From the NCBI GenBank assembly GCA_947172415.1, contig OX359201.1, positions 5,568,501 to 5,632,500 on the forward strand: DNA of 64,000 nt. The letters run 5' to 3'. This document shows, piece after piece, positions 13,401-24,566 of the stretch. The stretch comes from Chondrosia reniformis. Taxonomy: Eukaryota; Porifera; Demospongiae; Chondrillida; Chondrillidae. The notes beneath the pieces were generated by a model, which was not told the DNA's origin, ran no database searches, and saw nothing but the letters and a program-made list of their open reading frames with translations. Both the position numbers and the translations under genes were made by a program. How positions within the stretch are numbered: the stretch's first letter is position 1; each line of letters starts with the position of its first letter.

Positions 13401-16400
13401 AACTGCATTTCTAAGAAAACGCCTCTCACCTTAGACATGTTTGGAGATATTACTTTTACTTTGAGTAGGATGTTGACATCTGTAGACTGGGGTACACAAC
13501 AATGGGATGGCGAGGTAACCATGGTGATGGATACTTGTAGCTAGGAATATCACACTGGAGGATAATCCAATAACACCAAAATGCTGAGTCATGTAACAAA
13601 GGTCAGAGGTAGTGCTAATGTGTGGCAAGTATCAATTAATGAATAATTTGAACATGAAGAGAGAAGATATAAAAACCACTATAGCAATTAAAAGATAACC
13701 CAATTTAGGTAAAAGAATGTAATTACCTTATAAATTGGTGCCATGCATAATTGCAAGGTATCTCCTTCACATGGAACAAGCTTAAAATATGCAAAGGATT
13801 TAGGATAAAGAGATAACCAGAGCCATTATGTATGTAGGTACATGGATAACTAATATTATAAGTCAAATTCTGAAAACACAATCAATCATCAGCCAATATC
13901 TACTTTAGGTGGGATGGTCCAAAACTTTTACTTAACAACAGAGTAGAAAACAATAGGATAATATCAGTTAATAGTACAGTATCCTTCAATTGACTACAAA
14001 GATGGGAATCAATTAGAGATCCAAGGCGACAGTTCAGTATCACCAGTATGTACTTTCAACATTATGTAACTAGCTGTACTGTGGTGGCATGTGTACCATG
14101 TTGACAGTTTAATCTATGACAGCTGCTACTGCTGAACATTCTTTCCATTCAGAGGCTGAATGAAATATTTCCTCAATGCATTATCAATTTAATGCTATTG
14201 TTGAGGTGCAGTATTCCCTTTGTGTGATCATATTACTGCTGCACTGGCCCCACAGTTATACCTGTACTAACTCCATAGTGCAGGTTTAACATGCGCAATA
14301 TTACAGCTTTTCTTTATAACTGCCCTTTAATCCTTCTAGATTAGAAATTTCGATGACTGTCAGTAATAATTTTCACATATACATCTTACACATTGTAGAT
14401 TAATAATTACATATGTGATAGATGAAATGATGTGATTGTATAAATATCCTTTCAATTTAAATAAGGTGTTCAACTTTTATTTCAATAAGGTTTACAGTAA
14501 GGTTTGCTTAAACCAAATCAACAGAATTTCTCCTTTTTAGATCTGGTAGGGTGATAGATGATAACAACACAGCCTTGTAAAAAGGTTAATTGAATAAAAT
14601 AGGGTTCTGTGAATTTTCTTAAATGATTGAATTTCAGTACAGCACTGCTAATAGAAATAAGTGTAGACATGTGAGTGATATACTCATGGGAATATCTATC
14701 CTTTTGTGGTTACAGGAGAATATTGCTAACCTGGCTACATTCATAAGCAGCTGACAAATAACATTTAAAACATTCTACATTCCTAAAACACTTGAACCTG
14801 GCTACATTCCTAAAACACTTGAAACAGTTTATCTTGATCCTGCTCAAGATAAACTCTGGAATCCAAAGCTGCATGACCAAGTGTTTATACAATTATTTGT
14901 AGAATTTTAGAGGAGAAAGTGAGTATCCATTGACAGTTGTTAAGAAGAGGTAATCTGGGCATCCCTTGTCAGTGACCAAATTAGTCTGTATACACAATGT
15001 AGTAGAATGTATACTAATCTTGTATGTAATGTACTATGGGATGGCAGGGTACCATCAGGATAACTATATACCAGCAGGTGGGACATTCAGTAAAACTAAC
15101 ACAAATAACACAGGTCAAAGTTCAGTGTAATTGATTGTATCTTAGGGGGAATGAGACAAAAATATGTATTCAAATGACGATACAACATGGTATAGGGAAA
15201 TCCACAAACAGTGTGTCTATTGCTATGGGATAAGGAGATCCCCAGATAACATGTTTGTTACCATGCTCCTCCAACATCCTACTACACAAAGTTCACCACA
15301 GAAATACAACTACCCACCTTTGACCTTACATGGTTTTCTGTACGTAAATCAGGTGCATGTAGTTTAATGTAAGTGAATATGTAGATATCTCCTGCTAAGT
15401 ATTAAGGAATAGAACACATCCTCTATACAGTGTATGTACATACGTACATATGCAGACTTATGGCTACACACATATGTAAACATACGATGTGTGTTCACGA
15501 AAAATATACAAACATCATATTCATACAGATTTAGTTAACATTAATACGACGATTAAGGAAAATAATTGGTGGAGACGGTTTTGGACTGATTACTTGAGTA
15601 AAACCTCAGAGCTTTGGAAATGAGGATAAACTCATCTTTTTGGGGCACCAAAGGCAAAGGTTTCAGAAATTAGGTTTAGTATGGCTTCCTGTTGGTAACT
15701 TGGTAACTTTTTTCTCTAATGGGCCAGACAGCTGTTTCTGGGAGTTTCTCCCTTATCAATGAATCTGGGAGTTTCTCCCTTATCAATGAATCTGGGAGTC
15801 TGTATACACAATGTAGACATGTATTCTCAGTATGTATGGTACTTGAGAGGTCTGTGGGATGACCAAGCTTGATATGCCATCTTCAGGTCAACATCTCATT
15901 AATAAAGGATAAACATTTATACATAACCCTCACATGGGCATAGTATTAGAATGTGATCTGTATATACTGTACGTATAGACATAATAGTCTACAGTCTGGA
16001 ATGACTACAATAGAGGGACCCCACAGACACTACACTATTTGTACTTAATTTAAACTGTAAATTCCTAAGCAGCTAATGAGCAATTGAGGCACATGTGACA
16101 ACCTGTAATGCAGTCAAAAGTCAATTTAAAATATCACCATTCTGAAATTACACCCTATTTTTAGTAATATAATTATAAATATAAAACTAGGAATTTATAG
16201 TTTAAATGCACCCCTGTACACTTAGTGGAATTAGATGAGGTAAGTGAATTTGAACATCCTGATAGCCTGTTATTGAAATACATAGCAGAATCTTATGTAT
16301 GGAGACTTTAATGTTTTCAGACACAAACTGAATTGAATTTTAGTGTATCACAAAAATCCTCCTACAGTACATCAAAAACTTAACAAATTTGGGCACTTAC

Positions 16401-19400
16401 ATACATAATATACAGAAAACACACAATTGAGTCTCTAAGTAGTTTGACTTCAATGGCCAATTAATTGAACCACATCAAAACAAATACATCCTATTAGAAT
16501 AAATCATTTTCTGGCACTGTGGAACACTTGCCTACTGTAGCTTAATCTGGGAATTCACTTTCCTAAGGGACCACTTTAGCTTGTGTGCCTGATGTAGTAG
16601 AATGCAAACTAACCATCTATTCTGAGTATATTGGTACTATGGGATGTAAGCTCAGTACTATGGGATGTCATGGTATACTGGTACTATATATATAGGACAT
16701 AAGCTCAGTACTATGGGATAGCTGGGTATACTGGTACTATGGGATGGCAGGGTATCAATAGGATACCTACCAACAGGTGTGACATCCAATTAACTAACAA
16801 GAGTCATGTAGCACAGGTCAAAGGTCAGCAATGGACTGCATTAATGAAAACATGTGTATTCAGATGATGATTCAACATGGTATAGGGAAATCTCCAAACA
16901 GTGTGTTTCTATTGAATAGAGAGATTCCAAAACTATATGTCTCTGTTGATATGTTTCTCCAATAACATCCTACTACACAAAGTTCAACACCTACATTTGA
17001 CCTTACATGGTTTAATGTACATCAGGTGCATGTAGTATTGGGAAGTTGAACATTTCCTCTATATAACGTATGTACACATGTACATATAGACCTATGGCTA
17101 CATACGTACATACGTATGTGCACATGAAAATCTACAACACCGTTTTCATACAAACATGGTTAACATTAATACGTACGAGGTTAGGAAGAGATACTTGAAA
17201 TAGACAGTTTTCCTTGACTTAGGGAAAACCTATAGACAATCAATACTATACAAGATCCTGTGCTGGTAATGTAGTCACTAGCGATGCATAAGAATAGAAG
17301 AGTAAGGATTTCTTCTAACTGCGTCGAACTTATATTTGGAAAGGATCATCTTTTGACTTTGGGAGCGTCTAGGACGCGTTTTTTTATTATTCTTTCTGCC
17401 AGATGTTTCGACCCTGGGGGTCTTCTTCAGTGACTCACAGTGCGCCTCTAGATGCTCCCAAAGTCGAAAGATGATCCTTTCCAAACATAAGAAGAGAGTT
17501 TGGATGAGGATACTAACTAATCATAATACTGGGTCAGATAGCTGTTTCTATGAATTCTACCCTTTGTCATTGACCCTGCGAGTCTCTGTATACAATGTAG
17601 TGAAATGTAGACCAGGATGTATTGTGAATTAGTATGGTACTTAATTTTTTTAATATTACAACATCTAGTATGTGAGCGGTTGTATGTCATTTGTATGAGC
17701 CATCCAGGCAGAGTATACCACAGAGGCTTCTTCAGTGACTGACCCTAGGGTCCAAATGTCCGACTCTCAAGAAAATGACTTGTGTCTCTGGATGCTCAAA
17801 AGACTAAAGATTTAGAAGAAATCTGTATCATCTAAAGAGATTGGTTGATTTTTTCCTTATTTGGAATGACACTCCTCAGGCTATATAGTACTGTTATTGC
17901 ACAATACCGGCTGGAACTACGTACTCTTCCTCTTAGGAATGGACTTGTGTTTCAAGCACTAACACAAGGGGCCTCACAGCTGTCAGTGACTACAGGATAT
18001 AGGAGTGGCATAGGGAATACTACATATATAACATCAGTGCAGTCCAGCCATTACTACTTAGGAATAACTAATTTTCTCTTCTTAAATGCAACAGAATGTT
18101 GGCTGTGTGTGTATATGGCCTCTGGGCTAATAATTTTACCACCTCAGTAAGATAAGAGAGCTATTTCTAGGAATACCATCCCTCTGTAGGAAATGGTTAG
18201 ACTGTCAGCAGTAATTTGTAATTAACCAAAGCTGACCATTCAGAGTGTACATATGGGTACATTGCAGGAGCTTGTGTGGGATTCACTAATATGGTATGGC
18301 AGCACAGGGAGGAACTAGTTAATCATGACATCATGACATATCACATATCATCACACCCATTACAAATGTCACTATTTATAGCCACAGTGCTCAGGAGTGG
18401 GGATGCTAACTTTGTGTAGGAATATTGAATGTTAATGTACTAAAATGGCCTGCAACAATTGGGATTTAGGAGACTCCTGTTTCAATAGCTTACATATCAA
18501 CTACACTTAATACACACAATCAAGCAAGAGTGCAAGCGTGACCACACAATGTGCTTACACAAGTGTGACAAGTGGGACTTACACAAGGTACAGTACTTAC
18601 AACTACAAAGTGGTACGGAAGTATGTCAATAAGGGCAGTAGGGGTCATTGGGAAAGGGAAATCCCCATGGATTCCCACTATTGCAGGCTTGAAGATATAT
18701 TTGCTGACTGGCCTGTAATGGCTGTCAGACTAGTTTATGAAGTATCTTCAAGTTATGACAAAGAAACTGGTTAAACAATCAATATCAATAAAATGGCAAT
18801 GTTATAAAGTTTTAGAGTTTAGATAAATAACTATTATAATAATTAGTAGCAAAAAGTTTTTTATATTCTTTGCAACACAGAACTACTACAGGAATTCTCC
18901 AAAGGATCAAAAAGACATATTAAAAGACATTCATGAGTGCGTAGGAGGGAAGTGATGTCACTCAATTAGAGAGTGGCTAGCTTAAATAAGGATATGAGAG
19001 AATTGGGGTCCATCATCAGGTGCATCCCTCTGGTGCAGGCCAGCCAGACAGACTGGAGCCATCAGCCATGAGAGCAAGGCATGCTAGGACTGTGGTCATA
19101 TTACACAATCAAATAATTCAATAAAGGACACACAATTCAGTAGACATTCAATGATAAGGTCAAAGGTCATACACAATTGACATTCAAGTGATAAGGTCAA
19201 AGGACAGGTAACTGAACACTAAAATGATGGCAATGAAGTCAAGTATCTCATTTAGTCTGGGGAGGTATTTAGTCATTAGCTACTAGGCATCCAGTAATTA
19301 ATATGGAAGGATGAAAAATAGGGTAGGATGAGAATAAGAAATATGGGGTCATGATAAAATGACAATTATCAAAATGGATGCCACAAATTCCTTATAGATA

Positions 19401-22400
19401 TATACATATAGTAACACATCAATCTTATCTCTATCCAGAAGAGAAGATATTTCTTCAAGTGAAGCTCTCCAATCACATAGCGGGATTCACTTGAGTAGAA
19501 TTATCATATGAGCATACATGTAATTGAGAGGTGTGACATAATGATTAGGAAGTGGCATGGACCTACTCCACAAGCTCTTTATTGTGATAGAGTTGCTGGT
19601 TGAGCTGCCCACGAAGACTGTCAACCTCCTTCTCTAGATCAGCCATGTTCTGATGACTGTCCTCAATCTCCTTCTCTTTAGCAGCAGTAGCTTCTTCTAA
19701 AGAAAAGATTGCCATCACAAAGGAGAGGAAATCATTGCATGCATTCCTTCACTTTCGTCTTATCTGACAGTGTGTTTTGAGAACTGTTATCACACATACT
19801 AAACTTATTATGGAAATACCAGTCATGGGGTACTGGCGTTCCATATTTGGATGAAATCAGAGACCTAAGTCCATTCACCTTGGTAACTTTCAGCATGTTG
19901 AACTGCTGACTCAGCCATTTTCAGCTTTTCTTTTAATTCATCTTGCTCACAGAGGGATTCATTTAACTATTGAATAGATTTATCTTATAATGAAACACAT
20001 GATATACTTACATTAATCCTTTATGTAAAATGTATTTATGGTTTAATAGAAAAGAAGAGTTGGTGTGGCAATTTTGGCAGAGCACTGATGGGCATTGACC
20101 AACAGTGCATGAAGGAACAAATTAGCCAGTAAATCTAACAACCACTTCAAACAATCTGCTGGCTCAGCTACCACATTCATTCATAATTACAAAGCTAAGA
20201 AGTGAACACTCTGTAAAGGAATTTTAAAGTTAAATTCCCAAAGTGCATATTCAGTTTGTCTAACATTGTTTTTCAAGTGTAACTACTATTAATCTATGTA
20301 TAAAGGCAAGTCAGTATTCATAGTTAAAGTTCATTTCAATTGTGAACACTTTCATTGCTGTTAACGATACTCTCTCTCAATTGAAACTGTATTATGAAAA
20401 ATTGAAACTTCATAAAGCCACTTAGCTAGAGGAAGTGAAAGGTACTACATACCAGTCTCAGCTTCACTAGTCATATGTGCAGGTACACATAAAATTCATG
20501 GAAAGTGTAAATACTCACCTTTGAATCGTAGTCCAGTTTCTGCTGTTCCAGCTGTTGTTGCAACGAAGTCAAGTGATCGCTCAACTCATCCCTACTAACA
20601 TTCAACCTCTGAATTGTAGTCTTCATCTGCAGAACAACAGGCCGGCCATCACCATGGTTACCAGGGTCATATTTACAAGTCTGACTACTCCCATGTTGGG
20701 ACAACAGAATTTCCTGTTTCGACTATTAACTGCCCTGATTAACATTATGCACATATATGACTGATGTCTACATCTGACGTCTACATAGGTTCACTTATAT
20801 CAGCAAGGAACCCAAATAGTGAAATAGCTAGGTCATTACTGCAAGTCAATACACACTTGGGTAGTATTTTAATCATTGACCTGTGGTCCTGTTGTAATCA
20901 TTAAAGAAACAGTTGTGACTCAATTGGGGGGGCATTGATGTAAAAATAATATTTGTAAAAAATGACCTTTTCCTTTTCTTCTGCCATTCTTTGGAGCTCC
21001 TTTGAACTCCCTCTTTCCTTTCCTGCAGGTTGGGAGCTTTGCAGTATTGTGTAGTGGTTTCTCAGCTTCTCAACTTCATCTGTTTTAGATCGTAGTTTAC
21101 TGACCAATTCTTCGTTCTCCATCTTACTCTCATCTACTACCAACCTGCAAGGATTCCCAGGAAAAAGGCGCACTGTAACAATGACACTCCCACCCACACC
21201 CCAGCTTCCTAGGAACACCACGCCCAAATGCCACACCCACACTAAACATACCTAATCCAACAGACACAGAAGCAGATCTGGAAACTTTTAAGGAGGGGGA
21301 GGGCTTAGTAAAATAGGAGCGTGACAGAGAAAGGCTATGATGTGGTTTGGGAGGTATTTTGAAATAAGGCTAATACACAGAGAGGATGAGTCGACACCCA
21401 AAGCACCCCCTCTAATATGCCACAGCCACTCAGACGATTGGATATGGTAAGGTCAATAAATATATCAGATAAAATAAGATGATAAGCGGCAATCAGTGTG
21501 GGCCAGAGAATAGTAAACAGCAGACAAACCAGGATCACAAGATAAGGAAGGACCACATGTGACCTAAGTCCACCTACCTTGGTAACACCACCTCCAGCAT
21601 ACATACAGATTGTTTTTTTCCAATAATGAAATCACAAATCAATTATACACACATCCATTGGTTGACCCTAGAAGTGTCTTAATCACCTCATTCTGACCAA
21701 CTCATTTTGGTACTTGGTGTTGACAGTAGATGTCTCCTGTGTCTGTCTGGTCAGCTGGTCCAGCCGATCCAACAATCCCTCTCTCTCCCTCTCCAACTCC
21801 TCTTGTTTGGTCTTGGCTGATTGCAGATACAACTGACAAGAACCATAGGTTTCTATGGCAACCAAAACGGAACAACAAAGCTATAATGCCAAGGGACCGC
21901 TCTTGGGAACCCCTCCATAGATTTCCCCTACCTCTGACAGCAGACCTGACAATTTAGTTAATTAATTTTAATTTTAATCTAAATTTAATACATGTATCTC
22001 TAATTTATTTCATTGATCATGTTTTAGTAATTTACTGTAAAGGAGCACTTAGGCACTCTTTAATTTTACTTCAGATGTACACAATCATTTCACCCTTTAA
22101 AAGATATATAAGAATGTAAGCTTTAAAAGTGTACAGAGACATTAGGAGAGTGGGAGTGTTCATGTATAAGACACTTGAGACTACGTAGTTCATATATGCC
22201 CACAATACACAGGCAAGTGAACATTGTCAGCATAAATTACAGACCACAGACTGTGGCTCAAAAATGCAAGAAGCACTAGAAGGTCTGCCCCTGGTACACA
22301 TGTTTATATGATTCATACATAACAACTACTAATGGATATAAGGTAACAGGTGGCCTGTGAGATGGGCTGTTTTCAGTGGATAAACAAAGTTACAACCAGG

Positions 22401-24549
22401 GGACTGATAGAAGAGACACACTTCAAAATGCTCTTATATGGCAAATTAATGTCCCTGATACTTGAGGGAAGGTCTTGTCAGTGTACTTGTCACATTATCA
22501 GCATATCTGTGGTGTCAGTATAGTTTTCCAATAATGATAATAGGATCACACAGACATTCCAAGTAGCTTACTTACGAATACCTGACAATTAAGTCAAGTG
22601 ACATCAACACATCAACACACACCTTCTACTTCTCCCAGCTGTCTCCTCAGATTGACAACCTCTTCCTGTAAATTAGTCTTCTCAGATACTAGAATGTCTA
22701 CAGTCTGAGAATAAGCCTGCATAGACCAGAAACCATTGAAGGAGAACTCAATATATTAGTAATACTACTACCACAGCAAATGATGTCTGTAGCTGTCATC
22801 AGGTAATCTGTAATGATGTCCGCCTACCTTCACTTGTTCCTCTAGGCCTGATCTCTCTTTGGTATACTGGCTTTGAAGTGCATCCATTATCTGAGAGCAG
22901 AAAGGAAATGGAGTCAGGAACTTGTGAACTAGTGTCAGACACAATGGGCATATTTCTGAGGAAAACTGTGTTAAAATATTACATTCCAGTGTAGATAAAT
23001 CTCACTCCTTGGTTAAAGGTATTAATACCTGTGTCTGTTTGCTATATGCCACAGAAATGATTTGAATAGACACTCAACAAACACATGCTTAGAATAATTG
23101 ACATATCCACACCTGCAAGGTCTACCCCTGATGTACTATCAACCCTGGTGAGAAGACCTACTATATAACATATTAGGTATAGGCTTTCAAAACATGATGG
23201 AAGTATGTAATGCTACTTGCCATGGAGCCTGAAAGGTCAAGGATTCTGAAAAGATCAACAAGAAGACAAAGCTTCCCAGGGTCACTAATGAAGGGTAGAA
23301 TTCACAGAAACAGCTGTCTGGCCCAGTGGAGAAGAAGAAGAGAAGGAGAAAATTCTTCTATCCTCATCCAAAATTCTCACTATGTTTAATTCCATATAGG
23401 CCTACTCTTATGTGTGTAGATGTAGCATGAAATAAAAATGTTATATTCTTGTATTACTGTAGTACATGTAATGAAAAGGACTGCTGATGGAAGGTGGAGT
23501 TGGCTGTAACAACTCACTTTCTGTGACCTTTCCAAGTCACTGGCTGCCTTCTCTCTGATCATCTCAAAGTGTTTCTCCTCTGAAATCATGGCTCTCTCCT
23601 GGGCATTAGACTGCTGCTCTTCAGTTGCACTAACTACCTTAGAAACAGTGTCCGACCTGAGAGAGGGGGGAGAAGGAGAGGGGGGTTAGGGAGAGAGAGA
23701 GAAAGGAGAGAGGGGTTAGGGAGAAAGAGAGAGAGAAAGGAGAGAGGAGTTAGGGAGAAAGAGAGAGGAAGAAGGAGAGAGAGAAAGTAAATTGAAATAT
23801 ACCACTTCCACAAAATTGTTTTGAGTACATATATACGATATCCTCATCCAAGGCTCTTTAGGTATGCCCCAAGTAACTAGTCTAAGAAAATTGTGATTTT
23901 AAGTCTCCTTATGCTTCCTTATCTTCATAGGCATCATAACCATACTTGGAATACAGTTCTAGATTGTTCATTACATCTCTCATCTAGTCATGTCAACACC
24001 TCCCTATTTAATTAGTGGATTTCCCCTGCTGATAAAGACCCTGGGTCAGGTTATCCATCAACTTCAATGTATAGGCATAAAACATGATGTCATGTATACA
24101 GTCAGCATACTGCAGTGATGCAGGACCATTCCATTCCTTATCAGCATCACAATCATCAGCCTCATGACTTTCAAGGGGAAGAGAAGCATGTGGATGGTGT
24201 GAGATCTTTGTCTGGAACTTTCTTAGCTATAAAAAAAGCCATTTAGAGAGGATAAATTAGACAGTAGAAGAGGTTACATCAGAAAAGGTTGAGTGGAAAA
24301 GGGTTGCATCACAAAAGCGCGTGAAGTATGAATGGCGAATACGTATGCAGAGTTCTATGTGTTCTTTAATCTTAACAATTCATTTGAATTTTAATTGGGA
24401 GGTCACTAGCTGAATAGCTACTACTAAGGCATCCAATGTAAATAATGTTAAAAGGGGAAAACACTTCATAATGCTTATCACCATTGACATACCTTCTTCC
24501 TAGCTAGGGCTAACTTCTTAGACTTATCCATTGGTACTCGTTGAGACAT
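7476..24549 (-). CDS. GOLGA2: Golgin GM130, 15 exons
   Basis: cis-Golgi coiled-coil tether that binds p115 at its N-terminus and the GRASP65 PDZ domains at its C-terminus. Exons in transcript order: 24549-24493, 24226-24111, 23656-23518, 22890-22828, 22716-22623, 21816-21687, 21144-20967, 20626-20519, 19966-19879, 19696-19567, 12308-12183, 10736-10670, 9223-8726, 8402-8193, 7727-7476. All phases match, about 751 aa (human about 1000). Diagnostic similarity to GM130: basic N-terminus KSKKLALARKKLRKF; VDILVSEKTNLQ; ALSRAVAQNKELKAQLIELQ; NATIAEYIELYHNKRKALKEK. The C-terminus GEIINV fits a PDZ ligand. The frame of exon 10 runs on to a TAG at 19563-19565, but a GTAGGT donor just before it gives the conserved junction (NKELVE/VTSQL). 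The intron to exon 11 is 7.26 kb. Short extra exons could have been missed. Confidence 0.88.
7732..7825. repeat. Short tandem repeat, about 3 units
   Basis: Three units of roughly 36 bp built on ATATAGCAAGTACATTTAGC, just upstream of the last GM130 exon, in its final intron. Confidence 0.7.
8407..8485. repeat. GGGATA-type simple repeat
   Basis: Purine-rich GGGATA/GGGATGGAGATA run immediately upstream of GM130 exon 14. In the transcript it is a pyrimidine tract ending at the acceptor, so it may serve as an extended polypyrimidine tract. Confidence 0.7.
9465..9885. repeat. 37-bp minisatellite in GM130 intron 12
   Basis: About 11 units of a 37-bp repeat containing CATTCTCATTTACCATAATT, with a variant spacer TATACTTATATACCC inserted at regular places. 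Confidence 0.9.
10275..10345. repeat. 11-bp tandem repeat
   Basis: About six units of ACATGATGGGC, alternating GGGC and GGAC, in GM130 intron 12. Confidence 0.85.
11322..11612. repeat. 25-bp minisatellite in GM130 intron 11
   Basis: About 12 nearly identical units of 25 bp (GGTGCTACAGGACTGATACT then GGGAA). The high identity points to recent expansion. Confidence 0.92.
11985..12125 (+). repeat. SINE-like dispersed repeat, plus copy
   Basis: Copy in GM130 intron 11, antisense to the gene, with TGGCCTAGTGG at the box-A position and the CCTATAGGCC tail. Confidence 0.7.
13470..13640. repeat. Diverged copy C of an intronic segmental duplication
   Basis: Shares words such as CAATGGGATGG and GTCATGTAACAAAGGTCAGA in the same order as copies A (14995-15560) and B (16605-17185), but is the most decayed. 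Confidence 0.5.
14995..15560. repeat. Copy A of a ~570-bp intronic duplication
   Basis: Colinear with 16605-17185: ACTATGGGATGGCAGGGTA, CAACATGGTATAGGGAAATC, ACATCCTACTACACAAAGTT, ACCTTACATGGTTT and GGTTAACATTAATACG-like blocks occur in the same order with moderate divergence. Confidence 0.8.
15600..15800 (-). repeat. SINE-like dispersed repeat, degraded minus copy
   Basis: Retains GGGCCAGACAGCTGTTTCTG and a short tandem duplication of GGGAGTTTCTCCCTTATCAA. Confidence 0.6.
16605..17185. repeat. Copy B of a ~570-bp intronic duplication
   Basis: Colinear partner of 14995-15560, offset by about 1.6 kb. Its left part additionally carries a local repeat of GGTACTATGGGAT words (16630-16760). Confidence 0.8.
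17335..17485. mobile_element. Small inverted-repeat element (MITE-like)
   Basis: The 32-bp arms at 17335-17366 and 17454-17485 (beginning TTTGGAAAGGATCATCTTT) are reverse complements with one mismatch. Related words recur at 6140-6180 and near 63320, so this is probably a dispersed family. No coding capacity. Confidence 0.7.
17495..17600 (-). repeat. SINE-like dispersed repeat, degraded minus copy
   Basis: Recognisable TTGGATGAGGATAC, GGGTCAGATAGCTGTTTCT and CATTGACCCTG blocks in the usual order. Confidence 0.6.
23225..23420 (+). repeat. SINE-like dispersed repeat, plus copy
   Basis: Near full-length copy in GM130 intron 3 with TGGCCCAGTGG in the box-A position. A further 3' scrap of the family lies at about 23840-23875 in intron 2. 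Confidence 0.75.
23660..23790. repeat. GA-rich low-complexity tract
   Basis: GAGAGAGAAAGGAGAGAGG-like purine run just upstream of GM130 exon 3. On the transcript strand it is a long polypyrimidine tract before the acceptor. Confidence 0.8.
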
Positions 24550-24566
24550 TGCTTAATCACATAAAA
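24550..24566. promoter_or_regulatory. 17-bp gap between divergent start codons
   Basis: The GM130 ATG (24549-24547, minus) and the EF-hand-like gene ATG (24567-24569, plus) are separated by only 17 bp. Each 5' UTR must therefore either be almost absent or lie inside the other gene's first exon, giving overlapping antisense leaders. Confidence 0.7.

Larger units (their letters stand above)
12309..19566 (-). other. GM130 intron 10, unusually long (7.26 kb)
   Basis: Every other intron found in this window is shorter than about 2 kb apart from this one. No exon-like coding stretch or RNA gene was recognised inside it on either strand. It holds three diverged copies of one segment (separate entries), two degraded SINE-like fragments (15600-15800 and 17495-17600) and a small inverted-repeat element (17335-17485). 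The remainder is unstructured AT-rich DNA. Confidence 0.7.

Noticed and set aside
19480-19566. Splitting GM130 into two genes at the exon 10 TAG
   Set aside because: A good GTAGGT donor just before the TAG joins in phase to exon 11, and both halves match consecutive parts of GM130.
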